Source: JBBEAM01 sp040882845 (lineage in GTDB: Bacteria; Pseudomonadota; Alphaproteobacteria; Kiloniellales; DSM-21159). Taken from it: a stretch of DNA of 64,000 nucleotides. The position numbers and the translations under genes are program-made. Below are positions 33,695 through 40,919 of the stretch, piece by piece (within the stretch, counting starts at the first letter, position 1; every line of letters starts with the position of its first letter). Location of the stretch: the NCBI GenBank assembly GCA_040882845.1, contig JBBEAM010000001.1, positions 62,001 through 126,000 of the forward strand, in the 5' to 3' direction. Below the pieces are notes generated by a model. It was given only the letters and a program-made list of their open reading frames with translations, was not told where the DNA came from and made no database searches.

Positions 33695-35548
33695 ATGATC
33701 AGGCTCGTTCTTATTGGCGCCATCCTGGCGCTTTCGAGTTGTCTTGCCGCAGCCGCCCTGGCCGCGGAGGGCGACAGCGCGGTTTACGTCGAACTGCGGC
33801 CGGAGGGCGCGGACGAGGACGCGGCGCGCGAGCGCTGGAAGCTCTACAGCGCGAGCTACGCCCTGGTCATCGGCATCGACGACTACAGCGCCGGCTGGCC
33901 GCGCCTGTCCAACGCCGTCGGCGATGCCGAGGCGGTGGCCGCGGCGCTGCGGGACCGCGGTTTTGAGGTGACCACGCTGTACAATCCCGGCGGGGACAGG
34001 CTGCGCGGCGAGCTGCGCAGCTTCTTCGCGCTCAAGGGCAGAGATCCCGAGGCGCGCCTGTTCCTCTGGTTCGCCGGCCACGGCTACAGCGAGTTCGACG
34101 AGGGCTATCTGGTGCCCGCCGACGCGCCGGACCCTGACGATCCCGAGTTCCTGCTGCGCGCCCTGCATCTTGGCGACGTCGGGTCGATGGTCCGCATCGC
34201 GCGCTCCAAGCATGTCTTCGCGGTCTTCGACTCCTGCTTCGCCGGGACCATTTTCAACGCCAGCCGGGCGCGCCCGCCGGCCGCCATCACCCGCGCCGTG
34301 AGCGCCCCGGTGCGCCAATTCCTGACCTCCGGCGATGCCGATCAGCAGGTCTCCGACGACGGCGCCTTCCGGCGGCTGTTCCTCAAGGCCATCGGCGGCG
34401 AGGAGAATGCCGACGCCAACGACGACGGCTATCTCACGGGCACCGAACTGAGCCTTTTCCTCGAGGATCGCGTGGTCAATCTCACCCAGTCCCTGCAGAC
34501 GCCGCGCAGCGGCAAGTTGCGCGACCAGCGCTTCGATCAGGGCGATTTCGTGTTCCTGCTGCCGCAGAGCGCGGAATCGCAGGTCGCTGCCGTCCAGCCG
34601 CAAGGCGGGTCCGGGACCGGCACCCGCGCGCTTCCGGCTGCCGATCCCGAGCTGGCCGTGGAACTGGCCTTCTGGGACGCGATCAAGGCAAGCGACAGCC
34701 CGGACGACTACACGGCCTATCTCACGGCCTATCCCGACGGGCGTTTTGCCGTGCTTGCCCAATCCCGCAGGGCGCGGCTGGAATCGGGAGCCGCCGCGCG
34801 CGAAGCCGAGCACGAACGCCTGGAAGCCGAGGCGCAGGCGCGCAGCGCCGACGAACAGCATCATCGGGCCGAGGACGAACAGCACCATCAGGCCGAAGCG
34901 GCGCGGGACGCACAGCTCGCCGCGTTGCCGCCTGCCGCGCCCCAAGTCAATCCCGAGGCGGATCCCGCTGCCCAGGAAGAAGAGGCGCTCGGCCTGACCC
35001 GCGGCGATCGCCGGGAGCTGCAGGCCGCCCTGACCGCGCTCGGCTTCGACACGCGCGGGATCGACGGGGTGTTCGGGCCCGGTACGCGCACCGCCATCCG
35101 CGGCTATCAGGCGGCCAAAGGGGCCGAGCGAAGCGGCTATCTGACCGCATCCCTGGCCGGCAGCCTGCGGGCCGAAGCGCCGCGGGCGCCGGCAGGCGAA
35201 ACCCAGACGGCCGCCCGGCCGGCGCAAGCGGCGATCTCGAAAAGCGCGGCCGGAGACTACCTGCGCGCCAACGCCAGCGCCATGAAGCAGGAGCTGATGG
35301 AATACAACCAGCAGCACCGCGTGATTCACGGCAGCTACGGCGGCACCGCCGAGCGCCTCGACATCGTCTCCTGGCGGGTCGAGCAGGTGACCGGCGACGA
35401 AGCCGTGGTCGCCGTGGCCTACCGCGAGCCGATCGTCGTCCTGGCCGGCAACAGCGGGACGCAGCGCTTCCTGCTGAAGTGGGACGGGTCCGGATTTTCC
35501 TTCGTCGGCCATGAAAACGGCGGAGCCATGAGGCGCACCGGCGGCTAG
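33695..35548 (+). CDS. Exported caspase-like (C14) protease with EF-hand loop and peptidoglycan-binding domain (copy 1)
   Basis: About 617 residues. A signal peptide (MIRLVLIGAILALSS...ALA) precedes a caspase domain (about 55-290) with the catalytic His129 in WFAGHGYSE and Cys181 in FDSCFAGT. An EF-hand-type calcium loop (DANDDGYLTGTE, about 240-251) lies between the catalytic Cys and the domain end. Next come a helical linker with Glu/Ala/His-rich low complexity (about 360-400), a peptidoglycan-binding-1 domain (about 430-490) with GIDGVFGPGTRTAIRGYQAA, and a small C-terminal domain. The ATG at 33695 follows GGGGCGAAAG. A near-identical paralogue follows. Probably periplasmic; the proteolytic target is unknown. 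Confidence 0.87.
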   Translation: MIRLVLIGAILALSSCLAAAALAAEGDSAVYVELRPEGADEDAARERWKLYSASYALVIGIDDYSAGWPRLSNAVGDAEAVAAALRDRGFEVTTLYNPGGDRLRGELRSFFALKGRDPEARLFLWFAGHGYSEFDEGYLVPADAPDPDDPEFLLRALHLGDVGSMVRIARSKHVFAVFDSCFAGTIFNASRARPPAAITRAVSAPVRQFLTSGDADQQVSDDGAFRRLFLKAIGGEENADANDDGYLTGTELSLFLEDRVVNLTQSLQTPRSGKLRDQRFDQGDFVFLLPQSAESQVAAVQPQGGSGTGTRALPAADPELAVELAFWDAIKASDSPDDYTAYLTAYPDGRFAVLAQSRRARLESGAAAREAEHERLEAEAQARSADEQHHRAEDEQHHQAEAARDAQLAALPPAAPQVNPEADPAAQEEEALGLTRGDRRELQAALTALGFDTRGIDGVFGPGTRTAIRGYQAAKGAERSGYLTASLAGSLRAEAPRAPAGETQTAARPAQAAISKSAAGDYLRANASAMKQELMEYNQQHRVIHGSYGGTAERLDIVSWRVEQVTGDEAVVAVAYREPIVVLAGNSGTQRFLLKWDGSGFSFVGHENGGAMRRTGG

Positions 35549-35588
35549 CGGAAGCGCCGAGAAAAGGAGGGGAAGGAGGAGCAGCACT

Positions 35589-37298
35589 ATGCGATATCGC
35601 GGTCTGGCCGCCCTCTGGCTCGGCGCCGCCATAATCCTCCAGGCCGCGCCGCTCGACGCGGCCGAGACGGACAGCGCCGTCTATGTCGAACTGCGCGCGG
35701 AAGGCGCCGGCGCCGAGGGCGCGCGCGAGCGCTGGAAGCTCTACGGCGCCAGCCACGCCCTGGTCATCGGCATCGACGACTACAGCGCCGGCTGGCCGCG
35801 CTTGTCCAATGCCGTCAGGGATGCCGAAGCCGTGGCGGCGGGCCTGAAAAGCCAGGGCTTCGAGGTCGAACTGCTGCGCAATCCAGGCTCCCAGGACCTG
35901 CGCACGGCGCTGCGCGCCTTCTTCGCGCGCAAGGGCGCCGATCCCGAGGCGCGGCTGTTCCTCTGGTATGCCGGTCACGGACACACCGAGTACGGCGAGG
36001 GCTATCTGGTGCCCTCCGACGCCCCCCTGCCCGGCGAGCCGGACTTCGCCTTCCAGGCGCTGCACCTGGGCGACGTCGGCGCGATGGTGCGCATCGCGCG
36101 CGCCAAGCACGTCTTCGCGGTGTTCGACTCCTGCTTCGCGGGCACCATCTTCAACGCCAGCCGCGCGCGCCCGCCGGCCGCCATCACCCGTGCGGTCAAT
36201 GAACCGGTGCGCCAGTTCCTGACCTCCGGGGACGCCGACCAGGAAGTCTCCGACGACGGCACCTTCCGCGACCTCTTCCTGCGTGCGCTCACCGGCAAGG
36301 AGGACGCCGACGCCAACGACGACGGCTATCTCACCGGGACCGAACTGAGCCTTTTCCTCGAGGATCGCGTGATCAACCTGACCCAGTCCCTGCAGACGCC
36401 GCGCAGCGGCAAGCTGCGCGACCGCCGTTTCGACCAGGGCGACTTCGTCTTTCTACTGCCTGGTGCGGCAGAGCGGCAGGTCGCCTCGGCGGCGGGGGGA
36501 GCGGCCCCGCCTTCCGGAACGCGCGCGCTGCCCCAAGTCGATCCGGCATTGGCGGTCGAGCTCGCGTTCTGGCAGTCGATCCAGGCTTCGAGCAGCGCCG
36601 CCGATTACAAGGCCTATCTGGCGAGCTATCCGGAGGGGCAGTTCAGGACGCTCGCCGAGGCGCGGCTGGCCGACTTGACGGCGGCATCGGAGGACCCGCA
36701 GCTTGCCGTTTTGCCGCCTGATCCCGCGGCCCAGGTCGAAGCCGCGCTCGATTTGAGCCACGGCGAGAGGGAAGAGGTTCAGCGGGCGTTGACCGCGCTC
36801 GGCTACGATACCAAAGGGGTCGACGGCGCTTTCGGCCCCGGGACGCGGGGTGCGATCGGCGCCTATCAAGCCGCCAAGGGACTGGAACCGAACGGCTACC
36901 TGACGGCCTCGCTGTTCGGCGCGCTGATGGCCGAGACGCCGGAGACCGCGCCTCAAGCGCCGGCTGCCGCCGCGCTGCCGTCTCCTGCGGCGATCACGGC
37001 CGAGGCCTTCGATGCCTATCTCGAGAGCAATCGAAGGCGCATGAAGGGGGGACTCGTTCGCTACAACGAGCGTCACAAGGCGATCGTCCGGGACAACGGC
37101 AGTCCCGATCTTCGCCCGCTGCGCTTCCCCACCTGGGTGCTGACCGAAGCCGACGGCGACGAGGCGCTGGTTGCCGTCGGTTACCTCGACCCCGATGCCG
37201 GGACCACTGGCAAGCAGCGGTTCCTGTTCAGATGGACCGGTACCGAGTTCGAGGTTATCGGCCATGAGGAGAATGGAGAAATCAAGCGCGCCCGATAG
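35589..37298 (+). CDS. Exported caspase-like (C14) protease with EF-hand loop and peptidoglycan-binding domain (copy 2)
   Basis: A 569-residue paralogue of the preceding gene. It has a signal peptide (to about residue 24), a caspase domain with His130 in WYAGHGHTE and Cys182 in FDSCFAGT, an EF-hand-type loop at 241-252, a shorter linker than copy 1, a peptidoglycan-binding-1 domain (about 388-445) with GVDGAFGPGTRGAIGAYQAAKG, and a C-terminal NTF2-like-looking domain. A strong ribosome-binding site (AGGAGGGGAAGGAGG region) precedes the ATG. The 40-nt gap implies co-transcription with copy 1 and probably with the small cysteine-rich gene downstream. Confidence 0.87.
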   Translation: MRYRGLAALWLGAAIILQAAPLDAAETDSAVYVELRAEGAGAEGARERWKLYGASHALVIGIDDYSAGWPRLSNAVRDAEAVAAGLKSQGFEVELLRNPGSQDLRTALRAFFARKGADPEARLFLWYAGHGHTEYGEGYLVPSDAPLPGEPDFAFQALHLGDVGAMVRIARAKHVFAVFDSCFAGTIFNASRARPPAAITRAVNEPVRQFLTSGDADQEVSDDGTFRDLFLRALTGKEDADANDDGYLTGTELSLFLEDRVINLTQSLQTPRSGKLRDRRFDQGDFVFLLPGAAERQVASAAGGAAPPSGTRALPQVDPALAVELAFWQSIQASSSAADYKAYLASYPEGQFRTLAEARLADLTAASEDPQLAVLPPDPAAQVEAALDLSHGEREEVQRALTALGYDTKGVDGAFGPGTRGAIGAYQAAKGLEPNGYLTASLFGALMAETPETAPQAPAAAALPSPAAITAEAFDAYLESNRRRMKGGLVRYNERHKAIVRDNGSPDLRPLRFPTWVLTEADGDEALVAVGYLDPDAGTTGKQRFLFRWTGTEFEVIGHEENGEIKRAR

Positions 37299-37339
37299 TG
37301 CGGTCGAGGCCGCTGGCGCCTGTGCCCTGGAGAAGAAAA

Positions 37340-37642
37340 ATGAAGCTATCGTGGATTGGCCTGTGTCTCGCCGCGATCCTGGCCGGCGGCCTTCTGGCGG
37401 GGAGTGCGGAAGTGGCCTCCGAGCCGCTCGACATTTCCGGCCGCTGCTTGACCTCACCCGAGGCTTCCAGCGATGTGCCGCTTCAGATGGCCCGCATGGA
37501 TCCTTCGAAATGCGTCATCTGGTGCAAGATCAAGCGCGGGAACTGCGCCGAGGACTGTGCGGCCTCCGCCGGCGACAAGCTGAAGTCCTGCAAGGAGGGC
37601 TGTCGCGCAACCTTCGAGGCCTGCATGCAAAGCTGCAGCTAG
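37340..37642 (+). CDS. Small exported cysteine-rich protein with four CX3C motifs
   Basis: A 100-residue protein with a signal peptide (MKLSWIGLCLAAILAGGLLAGS). The mature C-terminal half has eight cysteines in a symmetric pattern: C58-x3-C62, C69-x3-C73, C84-x3-C88, C95-x3-C99, spaced 6, 10 and 6 residues apart. CX3C spacing places both cysteines on one helix face, so two disulfide-stapled helical hairpins or a metal site are likely. The ATG at 37340 has GGAG upstream and a better signal peptide than an earlier frame start at 37298. It follows the caspase pair on the same strand. No family recognised. Confidence 0.7.
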   Translation: MKLSWIGLCLAAILAGGLLAGSAEVASEPLDISGRCLTSPEASSDVPLQMARMDPSKCVIWCKIKRGNCAEDCAASAGDKLKSCKEGCRATFEACMQSCS

Positions 37643-37660
37643 CCGCCGCGGCGGTGGCCG

Positions 37661-37951
37661 CTACTCCAGGCCTTCGAGCAGCCAGAAAGACCCCTCGGAG
37701 TTGGCCTGGCGGATCTTCGCCGCTTCCTGGTACTCCGGGGAGTAATAGAAGGCCTTGGCGGCTTCCATGTCGGCGAATTCCAGCAGCACCACGCGGCGGC
37801 CGGGCCCTGTGCCTTCCAGCGCCTCGACCGTGCCGCCGCGAGTCAGGTACTTGCCGCCGTACTTCTCGATCGAAGCCGGCGCCAGGGCCTTGTAGTCCTC
37901 GTAGCCTTCGGGGTTCTTCACCTCCACCTGGGCCAAAATGTAGGCTGCCAT
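37661..37951 (-). CDS. DUF1330 domain-containing protein
   Basis: A 96-residue ferredoxin-like dimeric alpha-beta barrel protein. Its hallmarks are MAAYILAQVEVKNPEGYEDY at the start, KYGGKYLTRGG mid-protein, and VVLLEFADMEAAKAFYYSPEYQEA near the end, all classic DUF1330. Members are small, cofactor-free and of unknown function. It is encoded opposite to the SDR gene with a short divergent intergenic region (about 70 nt). Confidence 0.92.
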   Translation of the reverse strand: MAAYILAQVEVKNPEGYEDYKALAPASIEKYGGKYLTRGGTVEALEGTGPGRRVVLLEFADMEAAKAFYYSPEYQEAAKIRQANSEGSFWLLEGLE

Positions 37952-38021
37952 CGCTGCGTACTCCCTTTGCCGTGCGTCACCTGTTATCTAGAACAGAGCC
38001 TTTAGGAACAGGGAGCGCAAG

Positions 38022-38780
38022 ATGAGATTGCAGGGGAAGGTTGCCGTGGTCACCGGCGCCGGTTCGGGATTCGGCGAGGGCATTGCCCGGCGCTTCGCGG
38101 CGGAGGGGGCCTCGGTGGTCGCCGCTGACATCGACGGTGTATCCGCCGAGCGGGTTGCCGCGTCGATTGCAGAGAGCGGCGGTACGGCGAGGGCGATCCA
38201 AGCCGACGTCACCCAGCGCGGCGACACCGCGGCGATGCTGCGGAGCGCGACCGAGAGCTATGACCGCCTCGATATTCTGGTCAACAATGCCGGCTACAGC
38301 CACGTCAACAAGCCGCTGATGGAGGTCGGCGAGGAGGAGTTCGACCGCTGCTTCGACGTCAACGTCAAGGCGCTCTACTGGGCGACCCTTGAGTCCGTGC
38401 CGATCTTCCGGGCGCAGGGCGGCGGCTGCATCGTCAACACCTCCTCGACCGCCGGCCTGCGCCCGCGCCCGGGGCTGACCTGGTACAACGCCAGCAAGGG
38501 CGCGGTGAACGTGATGACCAAGTCGATGGCCGTGGAGCTGGCGCCGGAAAAGATCCGGGTCAACGCGCTCTGCCCGGTGATCGGCGAGACCGGCCTGCTG
38601 GAGACCTTCATGGGCCTGCCCGATACCCCGGAGAACCGGGAGAAATTTCGCGCCTCGATTCCCCTCGGCCGCTTCTCGACGCCGGCCGATATCGCTTCCG
38701 CCGCGCTCTATCTGGCCAGCGACGACGCCGCGTTCATCACCGGCGTGCTGCTCGAGGTCGATGGCGGGCGCTGCATCTAG
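38022..38780 (+). CDS. SDR family oxidoreductase
   Basis: A 252-residue classical short-chain dehydrogenase. It has the cofactor motif TGAGSGFGEG (about residues 11-20), acidic AADIDG at the end of strand 2 favouring NAD, LVNNAG, the catalytic Ser in IVNTSST, the YxxxK pair in YNASKG, and the C-terminal GVLLEVDGG. It resembles 3-oxoacyl-ACP reductase/glucose dehydrogenase-type SDRs; the substrate is not predictable. The amine-oxidase-like gene begins 4 nt after its stop, so the two probably work in one pathway. Confidence 0.88.
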   Translation: MRLQGKVAVVTGAGSGFGEGIARRFAAEGASVVAADIDGVSAERVAASIAESGGTARAIQADVTQRGDTAAMLRSATESYDRLDILVNNAGYSHVNKPLMEVGEEEFDRCFDVNVKALYWATLESVPIFRAQGGGCIVNTSSTAGLRPRPGLTWYNASKGAVNVMTKSMAVELAPEKIRVNALCPVIGETGLLETFMGLPDTPENREKFRASIPLGRFSTPADIASAALYLASDDAAFITGVLLEVDGGRCI

Positions 38781-38784
38781 CGCC

Positions 38785-40017
38785 ATGAGCGGCGGGGCGC
38801 AGCGGATCGTCGTCATCGGCGCCGGCGCCGCCGGGATCGGCGCCGGGCTGCGGCTTGCCGAGGCCGAAGCCGATTTCACCATTCTGGAGGCGCGGGAGCG
38901 GATCGGCGGGCGGGCCCACAGCGACAGCCGCTTCCCGGCGGCCTTCGATCTCGGCTGTTCCTGGCTGTGGCAGGGCTCGCGCAATCCCTGGGTCGAGCAC
39001 GCCGGGCGCCTCGGTTTCGAGCTGGTGCCCGACGGCCATGCGCCGCGGCTGATGTTCGGCGGCCGCCCCGCAGCTGCGAAGGAAACCGCGCGCTACCATG
39101 AGGAACGCGCCGCCGCCTTCGCTGCGGTCGAGGCCGACCGGGAGGAGCGGGCGGTCAGCGAAGTCGTCCAGCCTGCCGGGCCTTTCGCGCGCGTGCTGGA
39201 GAACTCCCTCGGCCCCTGGATGATGGGCGCCGAGACCTCGGCTGTCTCCACCGCCGAGTGGGGCGGCGCGGAGTCGCGGGAAACCGATCTGCTGGTGCCG
39301 GCCGGGCTCGGCACACTGGTGGCGACGGTGGGCAGGGATCTGCCGGTCGAGCTCGACACGCCGGTGAGCGCCATCGACTGGTCGGACTCGCCGATCCGGA
39401 TCGAGACGCCACGCGGCAGTCTGCTAGCCGGAAAGGTCATCGTCACCGTGCCGCTGGGGGTGCTGGCGGCGGGCGGGATCGCCTTCACGCCCGCCCTGCC
39501 TGACAGCGTGCAGGAAGCTTTGGCTGGCCTGCCCATGGGTCTTCTGGCCAAGCTCGCCTACGCCTTCGACGCAGATGTCTTCGGCTTCGGCGCGACGACC
39601 CATGTGATGGATGCCGCGGCCGAAGACCAGCATCCGCTGTGGATCGCCGCGCCCTACGGCGCGCCCATGGCCATGGGGCTCTACGGCGGCGATCTTGCCT
39701 GGGAGCTGGAGGCGGCCGGGGAGGCCGCTGCGCTCGATTGGGGCCTCGATGCCTTGGCCGGGATTTTCGGCGGCGAGATCCGAAAGCGGGTCGCGCTGGC
39801 CCGCGCCAGCCGCTGGGGCGGCGATCCCTGGGCGCGGGGCTCCTATTCCGTCGCCCGGCCAGGGTGCCACAGCCTGCGCGGAGCCCTGGACGCGCCCTTC
39901 GACGAACGGCTGTTCCTCGCCGGGGAGGCCTGGCGCAGCCAGGGAGACGCCGCGCTGGTCGACGGCGCCTACCGCAGCGGCTGGGATACGGCGGGTGCGG
40001 CGCTGGCAGCGCCGTAG
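38785..40017 (+). CDS. FAD-dependent amine oxidase-like flavoprotein
   Basis: A 410-residue flavoprotein of the monoamine oxidase/polyamine oxidase type. It has the N-terminal dinucleotide-binding motif IVVIGAGAAGIGAGLRLAEA, the FAD-binding EARERIGGRAHS, VTVPLGVLAAGGIAF in the substrate domain, and the C-terminal FAD motif LFLAGEAWRSQGDAALVDGAYRSG. Length is on the short side. The start at 38785 is chosen because an ATG at 38761 would lie inside the SDR gene. Pairing with the SDR suggests oxidation of an amine to an aldehyde/ketone and further redox, an inference only. Confidence 0.87.
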   Translation: MSGGAQRIVVIGAGAAGIGAGLRLAEAEADFTILEARERIGGRAHSDSRFPAAFDLGCSWLWQGSRNPWVEHAGRLGFELVPDGHAPRLMFGGRPAAAKETARYHEERAAAFAAVEADREERAVSEVVQPAGPFARVLENSLGPWMMGAETSAVSTAEWGGAESRETDLLVPAGLGTLVATVGRDLPVELDTPVSAIDWSDSPIRIETPRGSLLAGKVIVTVPLGVLAAGGIAFTPALPDSVQEALAGLPMGLLAKLAYAFDADVFGFGATTHVMDAAAEDQHPLWIAAPYGAPMAMGLYGGDLAWELEAAGEAAALDWGLDALAGIFGGEIRKRVALARASRWGGDPWARGSYSVARPGCHSLRGALDAPFDERLFLAGEAWRSQGDAALVDGAYRSGWDTAGAALAAP

Positions 40018-40024
40018 CGCAACG

Positions 40025-40052
40025 AAAAAGGCCCGGATCGCTCCGGGCCTTT
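40025..40052. terminator. Bidirectional terminator between convergent genes
   Basis: An 11-bp perfect inverted repeat, AAAGGCCCGGA (40027-40037) and TCCGGGCCTTT (40042-40052), with a 4-nt loop. It lies between the convergent amine oxidase and Bax-inhibitor-1 genes. The minus-strand side continues into five T, so it is strongest for the latter. Confidence 0.8.
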
Positions 40053-40073
40053 CGACGTCTTGGCGGGACGGGT

Positions 40074-40802
40074 CTACTCGCCGCGCATCATGCCGAGGAT
40101 GTTGAGGATCCAGACGAACATGGTGACGAAGCTGCCGTAGAGCATGAAGGCGCCGAAGATGGCCTTGCGGCTCATCACGTCGTGGCCGTCGTGCTCGGCG
40201 TACATCCGCTTGATCATCTGGGTCTCGTAGGCGGTCAGGCCGGCGAAGACCAGAACCACCACCACCGAGAGGCCGAACTCGAACACGGTCGACTGAAAGA
40301 AGAAGAAGTTGACCAGCATGGCGATCAGCAGACCGATGGTCGACATCGCCAGGAAGGCGCCCATGCCGCTCAGGTCCTTCTTGGTGGTGTAACCGAGCAG
40401 GCTCATGCCCGCGAAGGTGCCGGCGGTGATGAAGAAGGCGCGGACCAGAAGCATCGGGTCCATCTGGGCATAGACGAAGAAGATCGGGCCCAGGATCGCG
40501 CCCCAGAGGCCGGCATAGACCCAGTAGGCGGCCTGCGCGGCAACGACAGACTTGGTCATCATGATCTTCGGCGCGAAGAAGCCGAGCCCCAGGATGCCGA
40601 TGAAGAACAGCCAGAAAGACGAACCGATCGCCTGCACCAGGGCGGGATTCATCGCCACGAGCATGGCGATGGCGCCGGTGAAGGCGACGCCCAGGGACAT
40701 GTAGTTGTAGACCCGCAGCATGTAACTGCGCAGGCCGGCATCTATGCCCGCCGTGGTCGCAGTCTGCGTGCGGCTCATATAGTTGCGGTCACCGATTGCC
40801 AT
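40074..40802 (-). CDS. Bax inhibitor-1/YccA family membrane protein
   Basis: A 242-residue protein with seven predicted membrane helices of the TMBIM/BI-1 family: YNYMSLGVAFTGAIAM near the start, LSGMGAFLAMSTIGLLIAMLVNFF, and the C-terminal TQMIKRMYAEHD and YGSFVTMFVWILNIL stretches. Bacterial relatives such as BsYetJ act as pH-sensitive calcium leak channels, and YccA modulates FtsH. GAGGAAAAG precedes the ATG and a good promoter lies at 40857-40885. Monocistronic with its own terminator. Confidence 0.95.
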   Translation of the reverse strand: MAIGDRNYMSRTQTATTAGIDAGLRSYMLRVYNYMSLGVAFTGAIAMLVAMNPALVQAIGSSFWLFFIGILGLGFFAPKIMMTKSVVAAQAAYWVYAGLWGAILGPIFFVYAQMDPMLLVRAFFITAGTFAGMSLLGYTTKKDLSGMGAFLAMSTIGLLIAMLVNFFFFQSTVFEFGLSVVVVLVFAGLTAYETQMIKRMYAEHDGHDVMSRKAIFGAFMLYGSFVTMFVWILNILGMMRGE

Positions 40803-40856
40803 CTTTTCCTCGTCTCCAGCCAGTGTTGTTCAACTGCGGTTTTATATCGTGCGCGA

Positions 40857-40885
40857 AGCATAGCGAATCAATAGCTTCCAGCCAA
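40857..40885 (-). promoter_or_regulatory. Sigma-70-type promoter of the Bax-inhibitor-1 gene
   Basis: On the minus strand, TTGGCT (40880-40885) and TATGCT (40857-40862) are separated by exactly 17 nt, about 55 nt before the ATG. The surrounding region is AT-rich compared with its neighbours. Confidence 0.55.
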
Positions 40886-40919
40886 GCTTTTGCGGGCTTT
40901 CGCGGGGAGTCTCTCGGGC

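Larger units (their letters stand above)
33695..37298 (+). repeat. Tandem gene duplication (two caspase-like genes)
   Basis: The two caspase genes are direct tandem paralogues. Long stretches are nearly identical at nucleotide level, for example the segment encoding LVIGIDDYSAGWPRLSNAV (about 33861 and 35759) and that encoding TELSLFLEDRV (about 34441 and 36340). The linkers and C-terminal domains have diverged more. This suggests fairly recent duplication or gene conversion of the catalytic part. Confidence 0.8.

Noticed and set aside
33671..35632. Minus-strand open frame opposite the first caspase-like gene
   Set aside because: It is opposite a gene with signal peptide, catalytic dyad and known domains, and its composition is that of an antisense frame.
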